The position numbers and the translations under genes are program-made. Positions 1 to 11,365 of a stretch of 64,000 nt of DNA are shown piece after piece (positions within the stretch are counted from its first letter, which is position 1; the number at the start of each line of letters is the position of its first letter). The notes below the pieces were generated by a model. It did not search any database, was not told the DNA's origin, and was given only the letters and a program-made list of their open reading frames with translations. Where the stretch lies: the NCBI RefSeq assembly GCF_048128805.1, contig NC_136016.1:6856001-6920000 (forward strand). Reading direction: 5' to 3'. This DNA comes from Centroberyx gerrardi (taxonomy: Eukaryota > Chordata > Actinopteri > Beryciformes > Berycidae).

Positions 1-99
1 GTCTAGGTGGTGCTAAGCATGTGGACAGAGCCACACCCCCTCAACCTACTGAGAACTGACTGAGCAGAGAGCATGGCTCACTAAAACAGTTAAGAAATT

Positions 100-1060
100 A
101 AATTACCTGTCATCCATTTGGGCAAATGACACTCCTCATTGTAGAAATCAATAGCAAGGTTGTCCTGACCGAACTGAAATAATTGATCTGGATCTTTAAG
201 CATCAACAAGCCCATTATGTGTGGCCACAGAATTCAGTCTCCCTTCCTGATTAGTATAATTGACAGTATTGAATAAATTCCCAGCACTATGATTCTGAAT
301 ATATGCCCCATCCCAAAGAATTTATTGATTGTTATTCCTAAAGTGAATAAAATAGGCTCCAGATTCACAAGAGTCAGTGGCAGTGAATCTGGAGCAAACT
401 CCTCTCTTAAAATTGGGCTGTAAGCGCTGACAACACTAATAAAGATTTTAGTGTAGATCAGTTTGGCCAGCACACCCTGAGTCATTCAGCAAGGCAGACA
501 AAAACTACCCCTGATCTTTTAGTGTGACTCCAGCTTCCTTGCACTCAGCCTTGCTTTGCCTCAAGAGCTGAATTTCCCTGCTTCATTTCCCCCAGCTCTG
601 TCTCGCTGGCTGTCGAGTCTGCTCCGCAAGGCGGACTGCGTCTTTGTTTGGACTTCATTCTCTCCTTTCAGCTCCTCCATCTGGCTCTTAAGTCGTGCTT
701 TTAGCTCTCCATTCTCCGTAATTAAGTCCTCCACCTGCCTCTCGGTATCTGACACTCCCGCCTGTAAACTTCACAGGTTTTTATTTGGGGCTGCATCTTC
801 TTGCTTCCGTTAAATCCGTCTGGCTCATTGCGGCGAAGGCTGGATTGTCTGTCTCCAGATCCAGATCTAGCCCCATTTTCACGGTCTCTACCATCACCTC
901 ACTGTCCCCGAGTCTGACCTCCATTCTCTGCTCCATCACCATGCCTCATCCCTGAGCTCATCCCACATTATGAGAGCATTGGTGGTCTCTGAGGCCGTTT
1001 TCATATTGACCAATTCCCTCTGTCCAATACCCCAGGGAGACATTAGAAGAGCAATCTGTG
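100..1060 (-). pseudogene. Decayed C1q-domain protein gene (coiled coil + C1q head remnants)
   Basis: Read on the minus strand from about 1060 downwards, broken frames encode parts of the architecture of teleost C1q-like proteins. The first piece is MWDELRDE, followed after a frame change by MVMEQRMEVRLGDSEVMVE (about 970-790). Next is a heptad-like, charged coiled coil with RQVEDLITENGELKARL and MEELKGENE (755-561). Then come fragments resembling the start of the C1q beta-sandwich: VVFVCLAE near 510, LIYTKIFISVVSAYSP near 455-410, and AYFIHFR near 360 in another frame. Stop codons follow SPK, KFSS and LAE, and at least three frame changes are needed to connect the pieces, so no intact product is possible. 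No intron-like signals are needed between the pieces, so this may be a retrocopy or an old single-exon remnant. Assignment rests on family knowledge of fish C1q proteins, not on a search. The boundaries are approximate. Confidence 0.6.
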
Positions 1061-2521
1061 GTGCAGCATCTCTCATTCTGTATCTTTACAAAGACAACAT
1101 TTATGATGATGGTCTGTCCTCACCTTGTCCTTGTCCTGAATGTTACCTTTCTACATGGTCAATATTTGTGATTATACCTGTGAACCCAGGAACTCAGCAC
1201 ATTAACACAGAGGAAATGCAGTCGTAGAAGCCGAAAATGTTCACTTCGGGGCAGAAATTGATTTATTTTGTTTTTAAAGCTATGGGATAATCTATGATAT
1301 ATTATATATAAAAGACCACTGTACAAATCCCATGTTAAACATTTATTTCCTTTCAAATATAAAAGTACAACTCTAGTCAGTGCTTACAGACAGGATCATT
1401 CTGCATGACAATTACAATTGTGCCATGGAGGAAAACTGAGAAATAATGTAAACATTGCACATGAAGCCACTTTAACAACAACAAGGCAACATGCGGGGAC
1501 AACATGCCTGTGAAAGTTCATCGCATTCGAACCAAATTCACCGAAGCAGTCAAACAGCTGGTACAAAAACACCTTCTTCTTCTTCTACTTTACTTTCCAC
1601 AGTAACAGCCAAGGATTCATTTCAGGTTGTTCCGTGTCAAGTTGCCAAACAAAAAGAGAGCAAAGGAAGTTAAAGAAACAGATTTGAACAGTTTAGTATC
1701 AGCTTATTCAGACAAGAGCATCTGATAGGAGCAACTAGGTCTTTTTGACATATATACACATGCTCTTGAGACTTGTAATCAACCTCAACTCTTGGAAATC
1801 TTGCCTATTGTCTTTGTGGTGATTTGCCTTTTCACATTATGCCATGTGACACCTGCTGAACAGCAAGCAGGGGCTGAATAGAGGTGGAGTGGGGACTCGG
1901 TTGGGGACATAACCGAGTGTTTGAACAGGCACAATAGACAGGTGGCAGGCAGACAGGAGAACGTGTGGCCAGTGAGGTTTACTTGCTCTACCGTGTCCCT
2001 ATGAGTAACACCCCCCCCCCCTCCAACCCCTCTCCTCCTCCCTAATGAGGACTGTCATAACCAGCTCTGCAGTTGTGTCGGGGGCCTGGCACAGCTCCAT
2101 TAAGCTTTAATCAAAGCCTGCTGTGACATCTTGCCGCCGCATTATGGCCTTAACTATTTATTCTTCTCCCCTCTCTGTTTTTGTCAGACAGTGGGGGAGA
2201 CGGTCTTCAAAGAAACGGTTCATAACATCGACATCTGCGCAGAGACTCTCAGAACTCAGTATGGTCACCCGGATGACATAAGCAGATTGACACAGGGACA
2301 CACGGGGGTCCAGGGGGCCACTAACACGCTGTCTATTAGTATTACAGTAAACTGTAGACGGATGAGAGCAGGCAGGTGGCTTGGCATGGTGGCTTTTATC
2401 AATACGTGTTGATATTAGATCGAAGAGGCTGGTCACATAGCCCCAAAATAAACCTGTATGGGTGGTCAGTAGAGTAAATGAAGGAGCAATCTAAAGAAAC
2501 CAGCTATCTACGCTTGAAACC
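1061..2521. other. Intergenic, no gene seen
   Basis: AT-rich spacer. The open frames here are short and lack recognisable domains or splice context. The stretch 2040-2190 is less simple in composition and contains homeodomain-type ATTA/TTAAT cores (CCATTAAGCTTTAATC near 2097-2112). It could be a conserved non-coding element, but nothing in the single sequence proves this. Confidence 0.4.
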
Positions 2522-2988
2522 TCATTGCTCTCTGAAGCATAAAAAACTGGTTGTGATGATATGGAGAGATATCACTGACACAATTTGAAAGCCTGAAGCT
2601 AAATTTTGAAAGTAAATATTGAATCTTTGCAGGAATTAATTTGTACTCGTGTTTGAGGTTCTGTGGTCATAAAAAAGTTTTGCACACTTGAAATGAAAAA
2701 TCGATGTTCGGAATTCCAGTTTGAATTTTTGAATGCTTGCAACTTAATGTTTGTATTAATGGGATTAATGGTTACATATAATGGAACTACAACATTTTTA
2801 CATGTAAAGCAATAGCACCTTCAGCAGCTTTCACAGCTACGAAGCCTGGAATTTCTGTCAGTGTTTTCTCAACAGTACAAATTAACTCCTGCAAAGAGTC
2901 AAAACTTAGCTTCAAGCTCTCAAATTGTGCCAGTGATATCTCTCCTCATCATTATGCTAGTTTACACAGAATAAAAACAGAGCAATGT
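2522..2988. mobile_element. Foldback (long inverted-repeat) MITE-like element
   Basis: The left arm (2523 to about 2650) and right arm (about 2860-2987) are reverse complements of one another with substitutions and small indels. CATTGCTCT at 2523-2531 pairs with AGAGCAATG at 2979-2987. GGAGAGATATCACT (about 2565) pairs with its complement near 2935. CTTTGCAGGAATTAATTTGTAC (about 2626) has its partner near 2880-2900. The arms are about 110-130 bp and enclose roughly 200 bp. No transposase frame is present, so this is a non-autonomous foldback element. Arm divergence suggests an old insertion. I could not define a target-site duplication. Confidence 0.7.
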
Positions 2989-4427
2989 TGTATTACATCA
3001 AGGGCATCCATCTCCTTTCATCCATGGAGACTTCACAGTTGGATGGAATGTAATTATAAAGAGACACGAGTATCTAAGCTGCCATTTAACACACATGTTA
3101 ACACAATCATTATGCCAGATAGAAATTTAAGAATATATATTAAAAAAATCATTGACAAATCAAATCATTTACAATATCTGTTAATATTATGCTGTGGGCC
3201 CTACAGTACGTGAAATGAAAATTATGTATAATAGTTTGATAGATGTTTTTAGGCCAGTTCCAACACGTATCTAAATACCTAGTCTAGCTTTGAGTGTGGC
3301 TGCAGCATGTTATTTCAAAATCTGCCTGTTGGAATTTAATGTCAAGGCATTTAATATGCCATATAAATAGCCCATCCATCAACATGTATTCAGACAAAAG
3401 TAGAAGCTGGCAGAAAAGCCTTTTAACATATTAGTGCTGCGTGAAAGATCAAACTGACAACACGGCTCACCACTCCCAAGGGCCTCAATTAAAAAATGCG
3501 CACACTTCAACAACAGATGGCTCTTACAAATCTTGTTAAATAAAATTGTATATGCAAATTAGCAATACTGATACCACTAGTGTAAGTGCAGATCTCTTAC
3601 TTTTGATGAGAGGTAACATCACATAGCAATCACGTATCATTGAGTTAGTGGTTCAACGTGTCGCCGTGATGTTACATGTATACAGGCTCTGAAAAGGCTT
3701 GTAGGGAATGGAAATGTACTAGCCGACGTCTGTGTGTGTGCACGTGTTCGTACATGCATGAGAGTGTGTACCTTCCCGTGTGCGTGTGTTTGTGAGTGTG
3801 TGTGTTTGTGCAGACCATCAGCCTAATCTTTGGCTTGTTTAGCTAGAGCCGAGCTCACGGGGGTGATGCAGCGGAGGGGCTGTTTGAAGAGCAGGGTCTT
3901 CACTCCTGCTGCTTAGACAGCAAGCTTTCATTTAAGGCTCCATCGAGTTGCATTTCATGACAAAATAAACACTCGCCTTAGCAGCTGTGGTTTTTGTGCC
4001 TGGGAGCGCACTGTTGAAATGGAGGACGATTTCTTTGCTCGATTGGCTGTGCTCAGCAAGCCTGATTGTCATTTGGGCATTCAGCATCTTTAGAGGAGAG
4101 GATAGCAGCCACTAAAAATTGAAACTCTCTCGTTTCTCCCTTTGCAGTCCTTCTGGAGTGAATTTCAAGGCAGCATGAGGGAAATTGATTGAAGCAATTT
4201 GAACGCCACTTGACATGATCAAAGTGGGACTGGGCTGATGAATGGATCACACTTAGCAGCATGCAAATGATAGCTTCATCTCTCCTCACTCCTCTGCCTT
4301 CTGTGTACTTACCACAGCCACTGGATTCATCACAGAGAAAACAAATGGTCTGTCATTCTTTTTTTTGTTTCTCTTAAACAATATCAAAAAATATCTTGTC
4401 ACGTATTACTACCATATATGGAAAAGA
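2989..4427. other. Intergenic, no gene seen
   Basis: No supportable exon. A degenerate GT-rich tract occupies about 3728-3815. The rest is AT-rich unique-looking spacer downstream of the minus-strand receptor gene. Confidence 0.4.
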
Positions 4428-4433
4428 TTTATT
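4428..4433 (-). terminator. Candidate poly(A) signal of the GPR142-like gene
   Basis: AATAAA on the minus strand, 266 bp beyond the receptor stop codon. It is the first canonical hexamer downstream of that stop that I noticed. Its use is inferred. Confidence 0.35.
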
Positions 4434-4698
4434 TAGCCAAATTCCTTTCAAGAAAAATAAATACGCTGTCATCTCATCTGATTTACGTGGACAAATAACA
4501 ACCAATGACACGTTATAATACAAAAAACATACGGCCTGTGACTGTTCAGTTCATTTTAGGCCCTTTGAGAAAGCTCGAGGCTGATTGGCAGCTGTCCATG
4601 GACATAGCTGGAACGCAGTGTGTGGCTCCGAGGTCATAAGTGCTCATGGGACCGTGGGACGCGGGGGTGTTTCGGATTAAGAGGCGGAGGTCACGGGG

Positions 4699-5657
4699 TC
4701 AAATGGTTTTGCTGGCCCTGCGAGGTGGCAGCGGGGTGGAGTCCCGCTGCGAGCGCTTGTTGTTCCCGCTGTACAGAGACGAAATGGACACGTTGGCCGG
4801 GGCCTGCTGTTGGCGCAGGGTGCGCTGAGGATACAGCGGACCCCCCCGCAGCAGCAGGACGTCCCGCACCGCGCCGCGGAAGGGCTTGCTGACGAAGCAG
4901 TAGAGGAAGAAGTTGACGGCCGTGTTGAGCATGGCCAGCATGTTGGACAGGTCGTAGGCCAGATGGACACGCCAGTTGCGGTGAACCGAGGACACGTACA
5001 GGTGGTAGATGACCACCACGGTCCTGGGCGCCCACAGCACCGAGAACACGGAGGTGATGGCCAGCAGCATGGCCGTGGTTTTGCCCAGGCGCCGCCGAGG
5101 GGCCGTCTGGGGCCCGCACTCCTCCTGGCAGCACTGTTGCCTCTGCCTCACCCTCAGCGTGTGGATGATGAGCGAGTTCAGCACCAGGAAGACGCTGCAG
5201 GGCAGGAAGTAGATGATGGTCACGTGCGTCCATATGAGGGCGGTGTCCAGCGCCGTGGGCGGGTGGCTGTTCCTCCACATGTCCGACCACCAGAAGAAGG
5301 GCACGCCCGACACCAGCGACAGCATCAGGACCGCCGCGATGATCTTCCTGGCCCGCGCCGGGTAGCTGATCTGCCGGTGCAGAAGGGGGTGGCACAGCGC
5401 CACGTAGCGGTCCACGGTGAGGGGGACGGTGGACCAGATGGAGGCGTGGTTGGCAGCAAACTCGGCGGCGCTGACGGAGTGCAGCAGGAGGACGGGGACT
5501 TCCCGGTGGAACACGGCCGTCTCCAGCAGGAAGCCGACGAAGATGATGAAGAGCTGGGAGAGGATGTCCGAGCCTGTCACCGCCAGTAGGTAGTAGTATA
5601 GAGCTTTCTTGGTGCGGGACGCCAGTCTGGACAGGGCCACCGCTGTCAGAATATTCA
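4699..5657 (-). CDS. gpr142: GPR142-like second coding exon (TM1-TM7 and tail)
   Basis: This single large exon carries the rest of the receptor: the second half of TM1 through TM7 and the cytoplasmic tail ending RRASKTI. It is clearly GC-richer than its surroundings. That explains the long open frames on the opposite strand and in shifted frames, which are not genes. Confidence 0.9.
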
Positions 5658-6887
5658 CTGATAGAGTGAGAGAGACAAACACAGACAGAGAAAGAAACAG
5701 AGGAACAGAGAAAACAAGATCATGTTAGCTGCTGTTTATCATATTGCACTGCATGGAAATGTCTTTTGTAGGAAGAAGGGGTTAAGCAGTCCTGTTGTAT
5801 TGTACAAAATATCATGTGCGTGCATTCGCAGCAGTAGGAGTTACAAAACATTGATTTTAATTGTCTGTCGGCAGAGCGTCGCATCTATCTTCCAGTAAGT
5901 ATTTATATACAGTCTGTTTTTGTCAAACAACTTGTCAACAGCAGGATATTTCCACCGCAGCTATTTGGAGAACACGGCCAGTCTTAGACCTCTTCGCCCC
6001 TACAGTTGTTGACTCTGGCCCTCTGGCCTTTTTTATTTCCCTTTGGGGGCAATTACTCTGCCATGCCCTTGATGCGGCCCAGAGGTCATCTGGAGGCTTT
6101 GCTGCGAGGCGTCCGATCTTGTTTTGAACCCATCTACACACCCCTCTCATCCACCACTGGATCAATACCAACTCACTGCCATCAGCCTGCCTGTCTGTCA
6201 TGTAGCCCGGCGCAGTAACGACAACAATGCTGATGTGAACGCTGTCCATCAAAATGACTGGTATTCCCCCCCCCCCCCCCCCCATCTCTGGATTGTTGAG
6301 ATGTTAATTTTGGACACATTTTGGCTCAGGGTGTGGGAGGGATGTACAGTGACAAGAAGGAGAGACGCCAAAGAAGTGATGGATGGCTGGAGGGAGGGAC
6401 GGATGGATGGATACTCATAAACTCAAACAGAAAGTGATTATTAGAATATTAGATTATTGTAATCTGACCTGTGGAAGGAGCCTTCACTGCTGGATCATGT
6501 GCTACTACAGTATATTATCACACCGGTCCACTAATGCACAAGTAATGTACTAACTCCCTTGTGCACTGATTCCCTTCATCTTGTGCAGTTATCACTTTCA
6601 GTATGAATAGATATCAATGGAGAAATACAAATAGTGCTTGGTGGATAGTGATTGCGGTTTAATGCGAACACAACAAATTGAATACGATCAGTTAATGTAG
6701 TTCTGACCTTAGATCCTAATGCATTTGAAGATTCACTGCATTATATTTTAGATGTACCTGGTACTCCCACACACAGGAGAGCGCTGTAGTAGATCACAGG
6801 GATGAAGCCCAAGACACATTTGGACTTCTCAGGTTCCAGGCCCCGCTCCTGGTGGCTGGCCACCGTCACATTGGGACAGTCAATCAT
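4699..6887 (-). CDS. gpr142: GPR139/GPR142-family G-protein-coupled receptor, probably GPR142
   Basis: Class A GPCR of 362 residues in two coding exons (6887-6758 and 5657-4699, stop TGA 4701-4699). The donor (CAG|GTACAT) and acceptor (CTATCAG|TGAAT) join in phase 1 and give VGVP-VNILT across TM1, as expected for this family. Visible landmarks are an N-glycosylation sequon NVT at residues 6-8, DRY at 126-128 at the end of TM3, SVLWAPR in TM6, and an NTAVNFFLYCF TM7 in place of the usual NPxxY. The missing TM3 extracellular cysteine is also typical of GPR139/142. The C-terminal tail is Ser/Arg-rich. Known family role: plasma-membrane receptor for aromatic amino acids (tryptophan, phenylalanine), Gq/Gi-coupled, stimulating insulin secretion. 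GPR142 is preferred over GPR139 because BTBD17 lies next to it, as in mammals. The ATG at 6887 is chosen because exon 1 has a strong acceptor just upstream (6905-6904), so the gene probably has a 5' untranslated exon. An upstream coding exon is the alternative. Confidence 0.87.
6266..6283. repeat. Poly(C) run in the receptor intron
   Basis: An uninterrupted run of about 18 C inside the single coding intron of the GPR142-like gene. On the transcribed (minus) strand this is a G-run capable of forming a G-quadruplex. It is also a likely sequencing-error hotspot. Confidence 0.8.
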
Positions 6888-6903
6888 GACCTTGTCGCTT
6901 CTC
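6758..6903 (-). CDS. gpr142: GPR142-like first coding exon
   Basis: The exon is bounded by a pyrimidine-rich acceptor (TCATTTCCAG, ending at 6904) and a GT donor at 6757-6756. Coding starts at ATG 6887-6885 and gives a short extracellular N-terminus with the NVT sequon and the first half of TM1 (FIPVIYYSALLCVGVP). Sixteen bases of the exon precede the ATG. They are open in the same frame (RSDKV), so an upstream start in another exon cannot be excluded. Confidence 0.8.
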
Positions 6904-7114
6904 CTGGAAATGAGATAGAGGGATAGAGAAATGTTGATGAGTTGATGTTTCAACCAAGAATGCAAGAAAAAAAAAGGAAAACTGTTGACTTTGTAAGTTT
7001 GTGGACTTATTATAGTTCAGAGCAGAGCAAATTGCAGTGCAGTTGCAATGCTAAGTTCTGCTTTAAGAGTGGTTGCTTCAACCATGCCATCCAAAAATGC
7101 TAAATAGGATTTGC

Positions 7115-7515
7115 GTGAGTTTCAATTAGGGTTCGAACAACATGGGGTTTTTGAAGGCCAACGCTTATATTTTCAGACTGAACTTACCGATATTGTCGAT
7201 ATTTTGTGTATTCATTGTTTCCCCCAGAATTGTATTCTCATCAGGGAGGAAACGCCTCTGAAACAGCATTTAGACCATCATGGGACACTAAAACCGCACC
7301 TATTCAATGTTGGGGAAACTCTGGCATACTTTAAATGATGACATAATTTACAAAAAACATAACTGAACAATTAAATGAACAAATACATTTTTTATGTAGT
7401 TGTAGTCAGAGAGGAACCTCCTGGTGTATATTGGCAATGGACAAAATTACTGGCAGATACCTGATATTTAATAAAAGGCCAATATCAGCCTGATATATCA
7501 GTCTAAGTCGTTTCA
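7115..7515. mobile_element. Decayed non-autonomous DNA transposon (hAT-like)
   Basis: The segment begins TTAGGGTTCGAACAACATGG and ends near CCTGATATATCAGTCTAAG. It contains several degenerate GATAT(C/T)GGC-type motifs (CCGATATTGTCGATATT near 7187, GCCAATATCAGCCTGATATATCAG near 7478). Fish hAT MITEs carry similar GATATCGGCC-rich ends. The terminal inverted repeats are too decayed to pair convincingly by eye, so the class is a guess from motif style. The open frame at 7111-7338 inside it has no recognisable domain. Confidence 0.4.
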
Positions 7516-9005
7516 ATACATCATTATTCACAGATGGTGGGCAGCTCTGTCCCCTGGCCATTGTATCTTGCGCTGTGCCAAGAGATTGATGTTAGGCAAA
7601 TGGTGCTTGGGTAGCGGAGTTGTTTTTTTGTTTTTTTTCCAGACAGAAACTGTGTTAATGGAGGTGAGTAAAGCCATGGAGTTTGGACCCAGTCAATTAA
7701 ACTGGAAGTCCACAACAGCAGATGGGCAGACAGTGATGACCCCGTCACCCTGCGTTAAGTCATTATCGTCCTCCCTCTGTCTCCGTCTCCCCGTCTCACC
7801 TTTTCACCCGGGTGCCATCCATCCTGTTTTTCTCCTTTGCCTGCTCATCCATGCAAGGCATATTTGGCCTGCGTTATCTCTCAGGCTTTCAGTGACGAAC
7901 CCATTTGTGGATACTCAACCAACGTAAGCGTCCTCATGGAGCCTCAATCTCCCAATCAGTGGATCAGGGAGATCACTCTTACTAACAGTTGTTCAAACTT
8001 AATTACAGCCAATTTAAAGGCCATTCATGCGCCAAACCCCTGCATACACATTACGTGGCTGGCACAATTTATAGCCTGTAGCATGAATGTGATCATAAAA
8101 TAGACTGCCTCTTTGTGCTTAGCTGTGCAAATTCACCCCAGCAGAGTAAGTTGGACAGAAAAACACAGATCGAAAAAACAATCTTCAATATCAGTGATGC
8201 GTTTCATTATATGTAGGTGTGCAGAAAGGGGAGGGGGGGGGAGGGTGCGCTGAAAACTGCCTCATCAGTTTCTTCAGATGCAGTTGGCATTAGATTTCAG
8301 CATGGATGGGTATTTTGTCCTTTTACTGGCAGAAAGCCTGTGGTCAGCAGGTGGCTCCTAATACTGTATGCCTGTGTGTAATCTGTAAAAAATAAAAACA
8401 TACTCCACAATGCTGATTTGTCAGTTCACTAGAATAGAGAAAGGCAGTCAGACCACTCATGTTGTTGACATATGTCTTCATTATATGTCAGCATTTAGAG
8501 TAGCACATATGGGTCATGACAGACCATCACTCTTGCAAGCCTGTACTGTCTACTGAATGAATCTGTCTTACAGCTAATATTTTTTTTCACATCTCCAGTC
8601 TCAGCTGTAGTAATCTATCAGAGATATGTGTCGTGATAAGAGGCCTTTATTACACTATACACTTTGGCACAAAGGCGTAAGCCAAACTATAAATTAAACA
8701 ACACGTCCTAGAACAACTTGAGAAATGTGTGCTCGGTACTTGTGAATGCTGGGATTCCGCTCTGTTGTTATTCTGAAAAACGTTCTACTCATAAGCGAGC
8801 GGTTGCTCGGTTTATCAGATGAAAACACGCTCATGTTTCACCCCTTGTTATGTAAGAGTATCCCACTTGCTGAGATAGAATGTCCTGGTATTAATAGGAG
8901 TTCAACTCCCAGGGGAGAGTGTAGGGAGTCTGCAAATATACATTCGCCCCTATACTATTTGACCTGAGGCAGTAACACACCTCTGTTTCCTATGTATTCA
9001 CGCAG
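7516..9005. other. Intergenic, no gene seen
   Basis: No exon is supported. The frame at 7568-7927 has low-complexity codon use and no domain. The sequence CAACCAACGTAAGC near 7917 resembles a splice donor, but no matching upstream acceptor-flanked coding frame is recognisable. Confidence 0.4.
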
Positions 9006-9524
9006 GAGTGGTGCACTGTAGCAACTGATAATGCAATAACTGTTGGATAATGTAATAACTTGTCGAAATGTAACAAAATGTCCCTCTAAATGGGTTGAAA
9101 ATGTAATAAAACCTGTTCATGTAATGAATTGCTAGATAATACTGACAGTAGATTATTACATTAAGCAGTGTACCAGCATTAAGAAGTGTACCATATTTTA
9201 ACTGATGATGTAATAATGTGATTGCAGCCTTATGTCCCATAGGGGACGAAAAGCATTAAGTAAGTAAGTAATAATGTGATAATTCATGATAGTTAGAAGT
9301 ATTACATTATTAGTCAATATTATATTACATCCTCAGTTAAAAATATGTTTCACCCTTAATAATCACTGGTTAATATAATAATGTAATGTTATTACAATAT
9401 CCAGCAATTGATTACATTTTTTATTACATTATTGACCCATTTAAAGAGACATTTTCTTACATTTTGACAAGTTATGACATTATTTGTCAGTTATTACACT
9501 ATCAGTTGCTGCAAGCACCTCCAC
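9006..9524. mobile_element. Foldback MITE of about 0.5 kb with AATGTAATAA-rich arms
   Basis: The left arm (about 9008-9135) and right arm (about 9390-9522) are reverse complements. GCAACTGATA at 9021-9030 pairs with TATCAGTTGC at about 9500-9511. Left-arm ATAACTTGTCGAAATGTAA and the following ATGTCCCTCTAAATGGGT find their complements at about 9430-9475. The whole element is AT-rich with repeated TAATGTAATAA units, and it has no coding capacity. It is interrupted by a 46-bp retroposed insert (see 9211-9280). Confidence 0.75.
9211..9280 (+). mobile_element. 46-bp retroposed LINE/SINE 3' tail with perfect 12-bp target-site duplication
   Basis: The 12-mer TAATAATGTGAT occurs at 9211-9222 and again at 9269-9280. 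It flanks a 46-bp insert (9223-9268) that ends in an AAGT repeat and contains a small hairpin, GTCCC-ATA-GGGGAC. Hairpin plus short tandem tail is the signature of the 3' end of L2/Rex-type fish LINEs or of SINEs that borrow it. The insert is an extreme 5' truncation. Confidence 0.65.
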
Positions 9525-11365
9525 AACAAGAAAATGAACAGTACTGCTAGACAACATGGGAAATTAAAACAATACTAGTACAATAGTACAAGTACAATAC
9601 TAAACCAAAGCTAAAATTGCCCCCAAGCACCACTGCTGCATAACATTACAGAGGAAACAAGGCAGCATGGTTAGGTCTGCCTCACTACAAGGACAGCATA
9701 GCTGACGTTTCTTATGTGCAAAGACACCTGATCCGTTTTCTCATGTGCCTGGTCTCAGGACCAGCGGAGGGAAAGATGATAGTTGTGAATGAGGCGGCTG
9801 TGAGGTTGCCAGCGAAATATTGCAAACAACGACCAATCAATAACCCCCACACCACCCTCGCTCCTCTTTAACCCTGAAGGCAGTAAATAAAATCTTTACA
9901 CATGAAGCTTGGCTCTGTTGCTGTAATTGCTGTTCATCACACTTCATACTTGGGCAATTTCCTCTGCAGTCTCATCCTCACAGCCTGTCCCGGAGGCGCA
10001 ACAAATTCTAGGGGTGGGAATAGAGTTGCTCTCCTCTCCACCACTTCCTTCACACTATAGATGAAATTCTTAATATGTGTTTGATTAAATCTAGGCGTCA
10101 ATCATGACTGTCAGACAGTTTTCTCACACGAGGGAAATGTACTACATAGAACTGATGACCGACTCCATCATACTGGTCCAGTCAAGCATCAGCAGGCAAT
10201 ATCCTCAGATTAATCTCCCTGAAAAGCATATCTGAGACGGAAACCCTTCAACCATGGCAGCTGAGCTAGTAGCCTACAGCCTGAGGATCAGAGGCCAAAG
10301 CATGTTCCTGATTAAGACTCTATTTTAGATGGTCTTCCCAGGGTTGAGATCCAGCTGGAGGCAGGGAAAGGGGAGCTGCGGGGGGTTCAATGCCCAGGAA
10401 GCTGAACTGAATTCTATCTGTTGTCCCTGTGCCTCACTGAGTCCCCTTAATTATTCATTAGGGGACAGCGCACCTGAAACAACAGCGCTGGGAGACAGGG
10501 CTGAAAGGTGCCTGCCAGCATAGCCATACATTAAACATATCGCTGTTTCACATCAACACGAGAGAGAACAGACTTCAATGTTAGCGAGGTAAGTGAGAAC
10601 TATAGCTCGGCTTGACAGCTTGTGTGGATGCTGGAGAACACTCGTGTCTGTCAGCTGGGACGTATCGGACGAGTCTTACAGGGTTTATTCTGCCTGAGTG
10701 GCAAAATGATTGCTGATTAAAGACGTCGAATTTACTCATCGCACAGTTCATGAGCTGTGCTGCTGCTCAAAGTTCACAAGTTCCAGAATGCTGACCTGTG
10801 GCCGATGTTGTTAGGAAGACAGAATCCAGAAGTGCATTTTGGCACCAGAAATTACAGGCTAATATGATGACAAACGCCTCACGAAAAGCACTTGTAATGT
10901 AGGGGGGTGAAATAACAAGAAAGCACTTGAAACACATTCTATTAACATGAAAAAAACTGAATCCAAGACAATGTCGATTATGAAACAATTGGATGTGATA
11001 CAGTCCAGACCCTCCCCGTTTCCCTGAATAACTTTTATACGACTGTATCTGCATCTGAAGTCAGTGATGTATAACAGTGCTGATTACACAAGAAACAGTC
11101 ACATTTGATCCTTTTTACAATGTAACAGCTCAGAAGCTATAGTGCATAAACAATGAATGGATGATTTGTGTTCCCTTGTATGGTCAGTCCCAGTGTTGGT
11201 GTGTGCGTCCTGCAGCCAAGTGGAGGCTCCTACCTTCACATCCAGTCTTCACAGCGACTCTCCACCCGGCTTAGAGCCTGTCCTCTGCTGTGTCTTTCCC
11301 CCGGCGGCTCCTACAGAGTCCCCAACATTGCTGCCGGCCACACTCTCAACCCACTGTGGAGAAGT

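Noticed and set aside
4810..5589. 259-codon plus-strand open frame and other long frames over 4640-5395
   Set aside because: They lie antisense to, or shifted within, the GC-rich second exon of the GPR142-like gene. Composition keeps stops rare; they have no domain and no splice context.
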